Made by a program: the position numbers and the translations under genes | Origin: Aliiroseovarius sp. S1123 | GTDB taxonomy: Bacteria; Pseudomonadota; Alphaproteobacteria; Rhodobacterales; Rhodobacteraceae | DNA: 64,000 nucleotides | Reading direction: 5' to 3' | Assembly (NCBI RefSeq): GCF_023015885.1 | Contig: NZ_JALKBE010000001.1 | Coordinates: 124,001-188,000, forward strand | The notes under the pieces: generated by a model | Database searches by the model: none | What the model was told of the DNA's origin: nothing | Seen by the model: the letters and a program-made list of their open reading frames with translations, nothing else | Shown here: positions 37,428 to 46,589 of the stretch, one piece after another | Layout of the letters: each line of letters starts with the position of its first letter | Numbering within the stretch: position 1 is the first letter of the stretch

Positions 37428-37448
37428 CGGACTTCGTCTCCGCCACCA
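37428..37448. repeat. Attachment core copy 2, between the islands
   Basis: CGGACTTCGTCTCCGCCACC is identical over 20 bases to core 3 at 46741-46760, and the following A extends the match to core 1. It is the right end of island 1 and the left end of island 2. Confidence 0.92.
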
Positions 37449-37492
37449 GCTCATTTAAGCTATTGATTTTAAATGATGATGAGTGGCGTGGT

Positions 37493-37546
37493 GATTTCTT
37501 TCCACCATCCTTACCACCATAGATCAATTCTATTGAATGCAACGAA
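37493..37546 (+). repeat. Island 2 terminal repeat, left copy
   Basis: This stretch, reading ATTTCTTTCCACCATCCTT and on to TTCTATTGAATGCAACGA, matches the right copy at 46588-46640 at roughly 42 of 52 positions in the same orientation. It lies 45 bases inside core 2 and is a candidate integrase arm site. Confidence 0.6.
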
Positions 37547-37681
37547 AAGCGACGAAATGCTGTTTCGGAGATCACTAGATTAAGGTGGTTCTCATTATGC
37601 TGGGCTTTTCAGCTCTTCCGACGATCGTTCGTCTCGGTTGCGAGGTCGGGCGTCATCCGATCACGAACTATGGAAAACACC

Positions 37682-37719
37682 GAATTCGCTCAGAATTCTC
37701 TCGAATTCTCAGGAAATTC
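37682..37719. promoter_or_regulatory. Phased GAATTC boxes, candidate operator
   Basis: GAATTC occurs at 37682, 37693 and 37703, and the variant GAAATTC at 37713. Spacing is 10-11 bases, i.e. one helical turn, as expected for cooperative repressor binding to one face of DNA. The set lies 119-156 bases upstream of the AlpA-like gene. Confidence 0.45.
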
Positions 37720-37837
37720 GCCAAAATTTATGCTATAAGCCAACTACACATCAACGTGCACCTGAATAGCTCTGCCGGACGAGAAGAACTCTCTGCGGCA
37801 GGCTCTATTCGTATGTCTAAATAGGAGATCATCGACA

Positions 37838-38074
37838 GTGACTGCCCCCGCAAATACCCTCTACCTTTCTGTTGACCAGGTTGCGCATCGTTTCGGCGTA
37901 TCCAAGGACTCGATTTGGCGTTGGAAGCGCAAGGGGGACTTCCCGGCCCCGGTCAAATTGGGCGGGACAACTACACGGTGGCGTCTTGCAGATATCGAAG
38001 AGTGGGAAGGCCAGCTCGCCTGTGGTCTTGTCGCCTTCCTCGAGTTTCAGCCGGACGCCTTGATGGCAGGCTGA
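37838..38074 (+). CDS. AlpA-family DNA-binding regulator
   Basis: A 78-residue small regulator. It shows the classic AlpA/excisionase winged helix: YLSVDQVAHRFGVSKDSIWRW, then the FPAPVKLGGTTTRWRLADIEEW wing and final helix. AlpA proteins activate integrase or excision genes of P4-like islands. It starts with GTG, 11 bases after a good AGGAG site. It precedes the DUF927 gene by 51 bases on the same strand and probably forms an operon with it. Phased GAATTC boxes upstream may control it. Confidence 0.85.
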   Translation: MTAPANTLYLSVDQVAHRFGVSKDSIWRWKRKGDFPAPVKLGGTTTRWRLADIEEWEGQLACGLVAFLEFQPDALMAG

Positions 38075-38125
38075 CTGCTTCCCCGTATTCAAATTGATTC
38101 AGCGTTCCTGCTTCGGGGGAGCGCA

Positions 38126-39988
38126 ATGCCCCTCGGCGGTGCGGAACTCTTCGCTCCGGTCGCTATTCCTATGCTTACAAATGAGACTGAAATGACTGAT
38201 CAGACCATCACCACCCGTCCCGGCTCCGACATCAAAAACGTCGTGTCCTTTCCCGTGAATGCCAGTTCGTTAGCAAGTGCTGCGCCGCGCGCAATTATGG
38301 AGCCGATTCCTGACGGCATGCCCAGTGACTATTCGTTGAATGCCGACGGCATCTACCAGCTGCGGCTAGGCGAGGACGACGACCTTGTGTCGGTGCGGAT
38401 CTGCTCGCCTCTGATCGTGAAAGGAATGTGCCGCTGGCCAAAAGGCGGCGGCTGGGGGCGTGTCGTGGCGGTTGAGGATCCGGATGGGAATTGGAATGAG
38501 GTGATCCTTGAGGCTCGGGACGTCTCGAAGAAAACCGCCGCAGCACTGAATCCCTTGTTCGATCGTGGGTTGGAGCTGGCGCCGATTGAGAAGGCAGCGC
38601 AGAGAGTGGCGGAACTGGTCGCGACCTGGAGGCCACAGGCGCGGTATCTGCGCTCGGATCGGCTTGGATGGGCCGACAAGAGCTTCAGCGCCTTCACACT
38701 GGGAGATGGTCGTGTGCTCGGCGAGGGGCTGGTGGTAACTGATGCGGTCTCGGATGATGTCGCCGCCGCGATGCATACAAGGGGTAGCATGGAGAGCTGG
38801 CGTAAGGCTGTGGCAGAGCCCTGCGTCGGCAACCCTCTGATGATCCTCGCTCTGTCACATGCGTTCACCGGGCCGCTCCTGTCGGTCCTGGGACGCGATG
38901 GCGGAGGGTTTCATCTGCGCGGCGTCTCGTCGCGTGGCAAGTCCACTCTGTTGGGTGTTGCGGCCTCGGTCTGGGGAGCGCCCTCCTACATGCAGAGCTG
39001 GCGCGGGACGGACAACGGAATCGAAGGGATCGCTGCAGCTTGCAACGACAGCCTGCTGGTGCTCGACGAGCTCCACCAGGTAGACCCGAGCGTAGCCGGG
39101 GAGATCGTCTACATGCTGGCGAATGGCCGCGGGAAGATGCGTTCGAGCTCGAACGGTAGAACCCAGCGCACGCTGCGCTGGACGGTTCCTGTGCTGTCCA
39201 GCGGTGAACTCTCCCTGGAGGAACACATGGCGAGCGGCGGCCGCACCATGTATGCCGGGCAGGACATCCGGCTGATCGACCTTGCCGCTGATGTCCGCCT
39301 TCATGGAGCCTTCGACTGTCTGCATGGGGAATCTGATGGCCGGGCGTTCGCTGAGCGGATCAAGCAGGCCGGGCAGGAGAACTACGGCGTGGCCGGACCG
39401 GCATTTGTCGAGAGGCTCATGAAGAACCCGGACAAGCTGGAAGGCTTCAGCAGCGTTGTGAGTGGCTACTGTCGCATGTGGAATCAGAACGTAGATCTTC
39501 CGCCCGATGGCCAGGTCCAGCGCGTAATGGTTCGTTTCGCTCTTGCTGCGGTCGCTGGTGAGACGGCGACGAGATTTGGGCTCACCGGCTGGCCTCGCGG
39601 CGCGGCGCAGTCGGCTGCGTTCGAGCTGTTCCGGAGCTGGCTCGATGCACGCGATGGGGCCACCCGTGCTGAGATCAACGTGGCGGTTGAGCGGACCCAA
39701 TCCTATGTATTGAAGAACCTCGAGCGCTTTGCGGTGGTCGACACTGGAAACGGTGATCCTATTGACGGCTGGCGGGATGAGGGCTGGTTCTACATCACTC
39801 CTGAGTGCTGGCGTCGGATACATCAGAGCGACGATGCGGTCGAAATCGCGCGCATCCACAAAGCCGCTGGTCATCTCAAGACCCAGAAGGGCGATGGGTT
39901 ACAGTTCAAGCTGGGTCGCGCGGTTCCGGGAAGGCCGAACGTCTACGCGGTTCGTGCTTCCGCACTCGTTGGTGTTGTCCCCAACTGA
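38126..39988 (+). CDS. DUF927 primase/helicase-like protein
   Basis: A 620-residue protein of the DUF927 family, found in phage-satellite, ICE and plasmid replication modules. The DUF927 domain covers about residues 75-370. Its P-loop is GVSSRGKSTLLG (about 267-278), and a Walker B-like LLVLDELHQVDPS follows near 312, as in superfamily 3 / RecA-like helicases. No primase zinc or TOPRIM motif is visible, so it may be helicase only. GGGGGAG lies just before the ATG at 38126; later in-frame starts at 38171 and 38192 lack one. A role in replicating the excised island is inferred from context. Confidence 0.82.
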   Translation: MPLGGAELFAPVAIPMLTNETEMTDQTITTRPGSDIKNVVSFPVNASSLASAAPRAIMEPIPDGMPSDYSLNADGIYQLRLGEDDDLVSVRICSPLIVKGMCRWPKGGGWGRVVAVEDPDGNWNEVILEARDVSKKTAAALNPLFDRGLELAPIEKAAQRVAELVATWRPQARYLRSDRLGWADKSFSAFTLGDGRVLGEGLVVTDAVSDDVAAAMHTRGSMESWRKAVAEPCVGNPLMILALSHAFTGPLLSVLGRDGGGFHLRGVSSRGKSTLLGVAASVWGAPSYMQSWRGTDNGIEGIAAACNDSLLVLDELHQVDPSVAGEIVYMLANGRGKMRSSSNGRTQRTLRWTVPVLSSGELSLEEHMASGGRTMYAGQDIRLIDLAADVRLHGAFDCLHGESDGRAFAERIKQAGQENYGVAGPAFVERLMKNPDKLEGFSSVVSGYCRMWNQNVDLPPDGQVQRVMVRFALAAVAGETATRFGLTGWPRGAAQSAAFELFRSWLDARDGATRAEINVAVERTQSYVLKNLERFAVVDTGNGDPIDGWRDEGWFYITPECWRRIHQSDDAVEIARIHKAAGHLKTQKGDGLQFKLGRAVPGRPNVYAVRASALVGVVPN

Positions 39989-40043
39989 CGGAGATGCCGG
40001 GGGCAGATGCGCAGCTTTTTTGGTTGCGCACCTGATATGACTT

Positions 40044-40057
40044 GGACCGCTCGGACC
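40044..40057. repeat. Inverted copy of the 9-bp array unit
   Basis: GGACCGCTCGGACC is the reverse complement of GGTCCGAGCGGTCC and pairs with any array unit pair at 40101-40216 with one mismatch. Together they could form alternative hairpins. Confidence 0.6.
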
Positions 40058-40100
40058 GGATAGACCGCTGTTGACATGGGTGCCCACCCGGATTTGCACT

Positions 40101-40216
40101 GGTCCGAGTGGTCCGAGTGGTCCGAGTGGTCCGAGTGGTCCGAGTGGTCCGAGTGGTCCGAGTGGTCCGAGTGGTCCGAGTGGTCCGAGTGGTCCGAGTG
40201 GTCCGAGTGGTCCGAG
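40101..40216. repeat. Tandem array of 13 copies of GGTCCGAGT
   Basis: The 9-base unit GGTCCGAGT is repeated without error 12 times plus one 8-base copy. It lies in the gap between the convergent DUF927 and Hhe genes. The unit length, multiple of three, lets every frame stay open across it, so short open frames here are not genes. It may be an iteron-like replication site or a slippage-prone minisatellite. Confidence 0.92.
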
Positions 40217-40233
40217 CTAAAGTCTTACTCAGG

Positions 40234-43200
40234 TCAAACCACAGATCGCAGGACGTCTTCGACCTTCGAGCGAAGGTCTGGCCCGACCCTTTGATACCCA
40301 AACACCCGACACACGGCCTTGACCTGTTCGTCAAGTTCGAGCTGCCCACACTCCGCCGCCACCAACCTCCCGGCTGCTAGAATTTCGACAGGAGGAAGAG
40401 CCTTGGCCTTGATCAAGGTGCCCGACTCAGCCGCACGGTCGCGGACTGCAGGATCTGCTTTCTGGTCGTTCGTCATCCAGAAGTCGTCTTCGATTGTAAG
40501 TGACGGTTCGCCGTTTTTTCTTGAGTATTGAAGAGCCTCGCGGACAGCTTCTAGAATACGATTGCCTACGCGCTGCTTGCCAAATGCATTCGCGACGCGC
40601 CTTGCGACCTCCTCTAGGTGCACAGGACCTTCTACTTCGACGACGCGGCGAACCAATTGCGCCATTTGCTGCGACTTCACCTCATGCGGCTCCAGTGTAG
40701 TTGTAACTGAAAGCTCGGCCCTTTCGTATAGAGGCACTTTGATTTCCAAAGCATCCAGCTGGATCTCGGGAAGGGTAACATCGGGTTTCTCTTCGGCGAC
40801 GGGCCGCTCGGTGTTCGAACCTTTGATCGGAACAGATATCGCAGCTCGCTCACGAGCACTAACTAGGGCCGACTCCAGCCGTGCAATTTCCTGCTCTCGC
40901 CGATGGAACCAGTCCGTGCTCCAAATTCTGTGAAAGGTCCAGCCGAGTCCTTCGAGCACATCTTGTCGCAATCTATCCCTTTCTCGAGCCCAAAGGGCAG
41001 AGTGATAAGTGGCCCCATCGCATTCAACTGCCAAAAGGTATTGTCCAGGGCGATCCGGGTTTCGCACTGCCATGTCGATCCGGAAACCAGCACTTCCAAC
41101 CTGCAGGTCACAGGAGTATCCCAAACGGGTGATAACGCTAGCCACGTCCTCCTCGAACGGGCTATCGGCCCCGAGTCCGGTTACCTCGGGCTGTTCCATC
41201 TGGCCACTTTTCGCGTATTCAAGGAAGCGCTTCAGCACCCGCGGTCCTTCCTTGGTCGTCCGATTGGTGTCGATGTCTCCCGGTTGAAACGATGCAAAAA
41301 CTTCGCAGCGCACCCTAGCCCGGCTAAAAAGCACGTTAAGTCGACGCTCACCGCCATCGCCGTTGACCGGACCAAAGTTCATGCTCGCCAAACGCCCGTT
41401 CGGCTCGTGAGGTCCATAGCCGACGGAAATCAGGATCACGTCACGTTCGTCGCCTTGCACGTTCTCGATGTTCTTGACAAAAACATCCTCGGCCTGGCCT
41501 TCGCGCAAGAATGCGTCGAGCACATTGTCCGAGCGGCGCGCGTGTTCCAGAATTTCCGTAATCATGTCGGCCTGGCGCTTGGAAAAGGTCACGATACCAA
41601 GCGATAAGGTCGGCCATTTCCTAGCGTGTTCAGCTGCCGCGTTCACTACAGCTTGCGCTTCGATTTTGTTCGTTCCGGCTCGTCCATGACCCTTGGATGC
41701 GCTGCTATATGCGCCTGGCACATAGGTAAACTGCAACCCGTAGTCTTCATCCAACTCCAGAGGTGAGGGAGGTAGCACCAGATTGCTTTCGTAGAATTCC
41801 GCATTTGATACACGGATCAGGCTGGGATCGCGTGACCGATAGTGCCATTCCAGCATCCGCGATCTCAACCCCCGGGCCTCGCAAAGTGTAAGGATGCTCT
41901 CCATGTCGGCAGCCGAGGCTGCAATCGGTGCATCTTCTTCGTCCTCTTCATCGGGGCTGTTTGCCAGTCGATCGAAGAACGATGTTGGTGGAAGCTGCTT
42001 CTGATCCCCAACGACCACGATTTGCTTGGCGCGTGCCACCACACCAAAGGCATCTTCAGGCTTGATCTGGCTGGCCTCGTCAATCACGAGCAGGTCGAAC
42101 TTGACTGCACCAGGCGGCAAGAACTGAGCGACTGACAAGGGGCTCATCAGAAACACCGGCTTGATGCGCTGCACCATACCACCGGCATTCTTCATCAACC
42201 ACCTTATTGGCTTATGGCCTCTCTTGCGGGCGATTTCGCCACGAATGGTGGCCATCTCGCCCATGCTGCCCTTGGGCATCTGCGCGTAGTGGCGCGAGAG
42301 AACTTGATCGCGCATCTCATCAAACCGGCTTTTGTCGAGTGCCCGAAACGTTGTCACCAGTTCGTGCCTGTCGACATGGGCCAGCTCATCCAGTTCACGT
42401 CGCATCTTCCGCGCCTCGTTCCAGGCGGCTTCCGCGCAGGCGTATCTAAATTCCGTGACGGCACGAGTAGGGTCGAGCTCACCGGACAGAACCGCTTCGA
42501 CCACGGTTGTCCCACCCGCTTCGATTGCGCGCCTTCTTTGATGCACCAACTCCGACCATTCCGGATAGCGTTGCAATCCAGCACTCATGGTGCGTGACTT
42601 TTCTGCGAATGCGTCAAGCGGAACCTCTACGAGGCCTGGCCCGGCGTCAAAGATATCCAGCTCAAGATCGAACCGGTCGACGACTGCCTTTGCTGCGATT
42701 TCCGCGGCGCTGATCCCAGTCTCGAGCTGCGCCGCCAAATCGAGTGGATGACCGTCTCTACTCAGTGCCGCCTTCCAGGCCTCGACCGAGGTCAGGTCAA
42801 TCTCTGCAATCGATTGCCTCAACCAAGCGAAATGCATTCGTAGCATGGAGAAGTCTGTGCGCTCACCGCGCCAGTGCTCTCCAAGCCTGTCCTTCAGATA
42901 GCCCTCTTCGTCCGAGAGTGCGCGGCGTAGTTTCTGAACCGCTGCCACGCGATCGACCAAAGCTCGTCGTTCTGCAGCCTTACCCGGTAGCGGAGCGTTC
43001 AGAACACTGGAAAGCTCAGTCGAGGCGCGTCTGTATGTGCCTCCAAGCCTGGCGAAGAAAGAGGATTCGCCGCGCAGCATAGCAGAGCGCATAGTCGATG
43101 AGTCGATATGCCAGGCTGCATCGGTGAACTGCGTGCTTTCTTCCTGCGCCATTTCGGCCCAATCACAGCCCGCTTGCAAGGCTTCCTCGAAACGCGCTTC

Positions 43201-44910
43201 GTTGAGTTGAGGTAGCAGAACGGCAACCGTGTCCGACAGCCCCTTTGGTGCGTCGCTCACTTGTCGAAGGGCGTTAACCATGCGTGACATTTCCGACAAG
43301 CAGTCTGGAATGTCTCGCTCAAGAAACGCCGCAGCCTTGGCTGCTAGGCCGTCAACAAGTGATGCGATTGCGTTGTTGGCGCTATCCAGTTCGGGCTTGG
43401 CGCGTTCCAGATCCAAGGGTTGCAGGTTAGCGGCTGAAACTCCATGAAACGGATGCTGTTCGGGCACGCCTACGATCTTTCGCGCTTCGGCAAAGCGTTC
43501 AAGCGCATCGGAGCAACTGTCCCGATCCGACTTAGTTAATGTGCCTAGGTCGCTCAGTGGCAATCTCGGAGGTGGCTCTTGTTGACCGATGAACCAAGCA
43601 ATTTGAGACATCGCTTCGAAGGGGCTAAAACGCCCGGGGCCTAGTGGCTCGTGCAAAGCGTGGGCGATCCCGTTCAGCCTATCTCTTGAGGCTCTCAATG
43701 TATCGGCAGAATGCGCGGCCGAAGTCGCTTCCATGCTGGCAGCCAAAGTGCGTCCCAGCTCTTGGGAGAGTGCTTTCTTGTTTGCGCTACGTGAATGCAG
43801 TTCTACGCAGATGTCACGAAGTCCGGTCTTCACCAACCTTTCATACACAACTGTCAATGCGGCCATCTTCTCGGCAACGAACAACACCGTCTTTCCATCG
43901 TGCACCGCTGCTGCGATCAGGTTGGTGATGGTTTGCGATTTCCCTGTGCCTGGCGGACCCTGAACCACGAGGCTATTGTTATGGCGAACCTCTTCGATCA
44001 CCTTAGTTTGAGAGGCATCTGCATCAACGACCTGGATAATATCCGCTGGATCAAGCAAAGCGTCCAACTTGTCGTCTGGCCCAAAAAGCGACGTGCTCTC
44101 GTCAAACCCGTCCTCCAGTAGTCCTCCGATCAGATTTCCGTCCATCAGCTCGCCATCGGGCCAGTTTTCCGCGGCAAGATCGCGATGCATGAGCAACTTA
44201 GCAAAGGAGAAGAACCCGAGCTGCATGCCGTCCCGATCAATGCCCCAGTCCGGCTGCTCGTCGATTATATTTTCCACTAAAGCGAAATAGTCCGATGGTC
44301 GCCAGTCCTCGCGTTCGGGCACTTCCGGAAGAATTAAGCCAAAATCCTGCCGAAGCCGCGATGCAAGCGGTAGGTTGGTCGAGATTTCATCGCCCCGGTA
44401 TCGAATGTCATACGTCGACGTGCGCTCGTTTCTAACCAGCTCGACCGGCAATAAGATCAAGGGCGCTTCCCGGTCGATGGACGAAGCCTTATCTTCCCGC
44501 CATTTCAAGAATCCCATGGCCAGATACAGAATGTTTAGGCCCGTCTCCTGCTCGGCGACACGCGCGTCGGTCGCTAGGCGCAACAGGCGTTTCTGCATTG
44601 CCTTGGGGCCCAGCGGAGTTTCAAGTAAACTGTCGGTCAGGCGGTCTTCAGAAACGTCCTCAGCGCTCAAGTCTTCGAGCGCAAAAAGTGTATCTTCCTC
44701 ATCCTCGCCCTTGTCGCGTCCCATGGCCTTGAAGCGCATCCTGCGCCCATCATCATGCAACTGCCGGAAAATTTCGTCGCTGAGTTCGTTAATGATGTTC
44801 AGCGTATTTGAGCGCTGGTTTTTTCGATTGACGTGGACCAGCCGATTGCGCGTTCCGGTATCCAAAAGCTTCTTTCTTGCTTCGTCCAAAACCCGGTCGA
44901 TTGTTCCCAT
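40234..44910 (-). CDS. hhe: Hhe-type defence protein (DUF4011-helicase-DUF559/Vsr-DUF3320)
   Basis: A 1558-residue multidomain protein. Order: DUF4011 at about residues 1-200 (ARKKLLDTGTRNRLVHV); a UvrD/Upf1-like superfamily 1 helicase with VVQGPPGTGKSQT at about 313-325, VIDEASQIKPEDAFG near 940 and GDQKQLPP following; helicase C blocks around 1060-1200 (NIENVQGDERDVILISVG); a Vsr/DUF559 PD-(D/E)xK-type nuclease about 1260-1345 (FRIDMAVRNP, LLAVECDGATYH, DRLRQDVLEGLGW); and a C-terminal DUF3320 domain (about 1415-1470). This matches the single-protein antiphage system known as Hhe. The nuclease D...ExD/x-K residues look intact. The gene is complete, single, and lies between the repeat array and the integrase. 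Confidence 0.88.
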   Translation of the reverse strand: MGTIDRVLDEARKKLLDTGTRNRLVHVNRKNQRSNTLNIINELSDEIFRQLHDDGRRMRFKAMGRDKGEDEEDTLFALEDLSAEDVSEDRLTDSLLETPLGPKAMQKRLLRLATDARVAEQETGLNILYLAMGFLKWREDKASSIDREAPLILLPVELVRNERTSTYDIRYRGDEISTNLPLASRLRQDFGLILPEVPEREDWRPSDYFALVENIIDEQPDWGIDRDGMQLGFFSFAKLLMHRDLAAENWPDGELMDGNLIGGLLEDGFDESTSLFGPDDKLDALLDPADIIQVVDADASQTKVIEEVRHNNSLVVQGPPGTGKSQTITNLIAAAVHDGKTVLFVAEKMAALTVVYERLVKTGLRDICVELHSRSANKKALSQELGRTLAASMEATSAAHSADTLRASRDRLNGIAHALHEPLGPGRFSPFEAMSQIAWFIGQQEPPPRLPLSDLGTLTKSDRDSCSDALERFAEARKIVGVPEQHPFHGVSAANLQPLDLERAKPELDSANNAIASLVDGLAAKAAAFLERDIPDCLSEMSRMVNALRQVSDAPKGLSDTVAVLLPQLNEARFEEALQAGCDWAEMAQEESTQFTDAAWHIDSSTMRSAMLRGESSFFARLGGTYRRASTELSSVLNAPLPGKAAERRALVDRVAAVQKLRRALSDEEGYLKDRLGEHWRGERTDFSMLRMHFAWLRQSIAEIDLTSVEAWKAALSRDGHPLDLAAQLETGISAAEIAAKAVVDRFDLELDIFDAGPGLVEVPLDAFAEKSRTMSAGLQRYPEWSELVHQRRRAIEAGGTTVVEAVLSGELDPTRAVTEFRYACAEAAWNEARKMRRELDELAHVDRHELVTTFRALDKSRFDEMRDQVLSRHYAQMPKGSMGEMATIRGEIARKRGHKPIRWLMKNAGGMVQRIKPVFLMSPLSVAQFLPPGAVKFDLLVIDEASQIKPEDAFGVVARAKQIVVVGDQKQLPPTSFFDRLANSPDEEDEEDAPIAASAADMESILTLCEARGLRSRMLEWHYRSRDPSLIRVSNAEFYESNLVLPPSPLELDEDYGLQFTYVPGAYSSASKGHGRAGTNKIEAQAVVNAAAEHARKWPTLSLGIVTFSKRQADMITEILEHARRSDNVLDAFLREGQAEDVFVKNIENVQGDERDVILISVGYGPHEPNGRLASMNFGPVNGDGGERRLNVLFSRARVRCEVFASFQPGDIDTNRTTKEGPRVLKRFLEYAKSGQMEQPEVTGLGADSPFEEDVASVITRLGYSCDLQVGSAGFRIDMAVRNPDRPGQYLLAVECDGATYHSALWARERDRLRQDVLEGLGWTFHRIWSTDWFHRREQEIARLESALVSARERAAISVPIKGSNTERPVAEEKPDVTLPEIQLDALEIKVPLYERAELSVTTTLEPHEVKSQQMAQLVRRVVEVEGPVHLEEVARRVANAFGKQRVGNRILEAVREALQYSRKNGEPSLTIEDDFWMTNDQKADPAVRDRAAESGTLIKAKALPPVEILAAGRLVAAECGQLELDEQVKAVCRVFGYQRVGPDLRSKVEDVLRSVV

Positions 44911-45410
44911 TGCTTCGTTCCAAAATTACCAATCAATTCAATCCCTAGTGGATGTGTTGATCATATCCCACCTCTCATATCAAGCAAGAGTTGATCTGAC
45001 GTGTTGTTGTCGTGGCTTTCAGGGGAATTTCCCAATTTTGGAGAAGCCAGTGCTGAGGTGCGACAATGCGTGCAGGGTTTGTGCAATGAACGACACAAAC
45101 CATACCAGGCAGGTCATGCAAATGAGGTGGAAACGGAGGGATGTTCGGCAGCGCGATCAGTGGCTGGAGAATGTCGAGATGTGCTGGATCGTCCAGAGGA
45201 GGTTGGGGATGCGCCAGACCGCAAGCCCTCTTCGGTCACCCTGGATGGCTACGCTCCTCTGTTCTCGCTCACGGCGATACGGCTTCTTGCATCGCAAAAC
45301 CCTGATGAGGAATGGCTCGACGTTCCAGTGCGAGCCGTTGTGCATGATCGTGGGAAGAGTGAAGTCCTAGAAAAAACACAAGGGCATGAAGGGGATGCAT
45401 TCTGGCGCCG
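44911..45410. other. Gap between the Hhe and integrase genes
   Basis: The 500 bases have no convincing gene. An open frame at 45001-45414 (+, 137 codons, starting GTG) has some protein-like stretches (SVTLDGYAPLFSLTAIRLLA) but no ribosome site, no recognisable family and converges into the integrase end. It may be a decayed gene. No repeat or RNA gene is evident. Confidence 0.5.
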
Positions 45411-46589
45411 CTAAGCGCGCTCAACTGCACTGCCTACATTGTGGGCCAATGCCATCTCCGCCATGTCACGAGGGTAGTTCGTGCGCTCGGCAGCCCAGTC
45501 CCGAAAGCTTGATCGAAGGCCGTGAGGCACCGCTGGTCGGCGTGAGCGGGTATCAAGAAAGCCCGGTCTTCCCTCTTTCTCCTCGGCTGCCTGGATGCGC
45601 CGCATAACGGCTGAGATCGTCATGTCGGACATCTGACCATTCTTTGAGGAGGCGAAGACATAAGGGCAGTCCATCAGGCGCGGCTGGTTGGCAAGCAGGT
45701 CTACCGCGGCGGTGGAAAGGGGCACACGATGCTCGCGCCTGGCCTTCATTCTCTCCCCGGGAATTGTCCAGATGCCATTGGCCAGGTCGATCTCATCCCA
45801 AAGCGCGCCTCGCACTTCGCCTGATCTAGACGCGGTCAGTGTTAGGAACTCCAGCGCACGGGCTGCGATACCCTCCCTAGTCCGAAGCACGCGGAACCAA
45901 TCCGCGATCTCGTCCAGTGCGACGGCCGGATACCTGTTCTCTTTCTGCACCTTGTTGGGGGAGGGTAGGATCTGTTGCAGGTTGCCCTTCCACCGCGCCG
46001 GGTTCTCGCCCTCACGCAGCTCCATTACCTTGGACCAGTCTAGGACCGCCTCGATGCGCTGGCGCACGCGCGAGGCGGTCTCGTTCTTCGTGCTCCAGAT
46101 CGGGCGCAGGACGGCCAGGATGTCCTCGACCGTGATGGACGCGACTGCCTTGTCGCCGATCACCGGGAAGGCGTAGGTGGTCAGCGTCGAGCGCCATTGT
46201 TTGATGTGCTTGGCGTTCTTTAGCTCGCCTTGCACCTTCTCCTCGTAGTAGCGTTCGAAAGCATCCTCGAAGGTGGTGCGCTGTCTCTGCTCGACAGCGA
46301 GCGCGGCACGCTCGACCCGGCGCTCCTCAACCGGGTCAATGCCAGCACTGATCTCACGTTTCATTTCCAGCGCTCGTTCGCGCGCTTCCGCGAGAGATAC
46401 CTCTGGATAAGGTCCGAGGCCGATATGTCTGCGGTTGCGTCCAACCGTGACCCGGAATATCCATGATCTGGCCCCGGTATCAGTAATGTTCAGGCTCAGT
46501 CCGGCGGGGGCGCCACCGACCGCGTGGCGGCCCGGCTCTGATAGTCTCTTTACTTGGAGCGCTTTCAGCTCTTTGGCCTGTTTTGGCAT
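45411..46589 (-). pseudogene. Island 2 P4-type integrase, truncated at the catalytic tyrosine
   Basis: A 392-residue DUF4102/P4 integrase. The N-terminal arm-binding domain (APAGLSLNITDTGARSWIF), core-binding domain (about 95-195) and most of the catalytic domain are present, including Arg in TASRSGEVRG, HGLRSSFRDW and ALAHNVGSAVERA. The frame then stops with TAG, exactly where the sister integrase has the nucleophile in ERAYARSD. The two codons after the stop would encode Arg-Arg, as in the family (AYRR), and similarity then ends. Without the tyrosine the protein should bind DNA but not cut it. Stop-codon suppression or a sequencing error are alternatives. Confidence 0.85.

Larger units (their letters stand above)
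26800..37448. mobile_element. Genomic island 1 (integrase, HTH trio, type I RM operon)
   Basis: The island spans about 10.6 kb between attachment cores 1 and 2. It encodes a P4-type integrase next to the left core, an unknown protein, an HTH / zinc-ribbon / tyrosine-recombinase trio, and a type I restriction-modification operon with an embedded Abi_C-like gene. Two short motifs (GTGGTATGAA and GTGGTACTT) occur together at both ends in the same orientation, as expected for integrase arm sites. No conjugation, packaging or replication genes are present, so it would need help to transfer. Confidence 0.85.
37304..37837. other. Junction region between islands 1 and 2
   Basis: The 534 bases without a convincing gene hold, in order, the right-end arm motifs of island 1, attachment core 2, the left copy of the island 2 terminal repeat, and a set of phased GAATTC boxes upstream of the AlpA-like gene. 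A weak reading frame at 37585-37824 has no ribosome site or recognisable features. Confidence 0.7.

Noticed and set aside
37585-37824. A 79-codon frame upstream of the AlpA-like gene
   Set aside because: No ribosome site and no motif; it covers the phased GAATTC boxes, which look regulatory.
40101-40216. CRISPR array
   Set aside because: Units are 9 bases, directly abutting, with no spacers, and no cas genes are nearby.
40076-40380. Open frames translating the 9-bp array as SEW or VRV repeats
   Set aside because: A 9-base unit without stops keeps every frame open; there is no ribosome site or conserved context.
44375-45370. A 331-codon plus-strand frame over the Hhe start
   Set aside because: Most of it is antisense to the conserved DUF4011 domain and its translation is serine/arginine noise.
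45001-45414. A 137-codon frame in the Hhe-integrase gap as a real gene
   Set aside because: No ribosome site, no recognisable family and mixed composition; reported only as a possible decayed gene within the gap entry.
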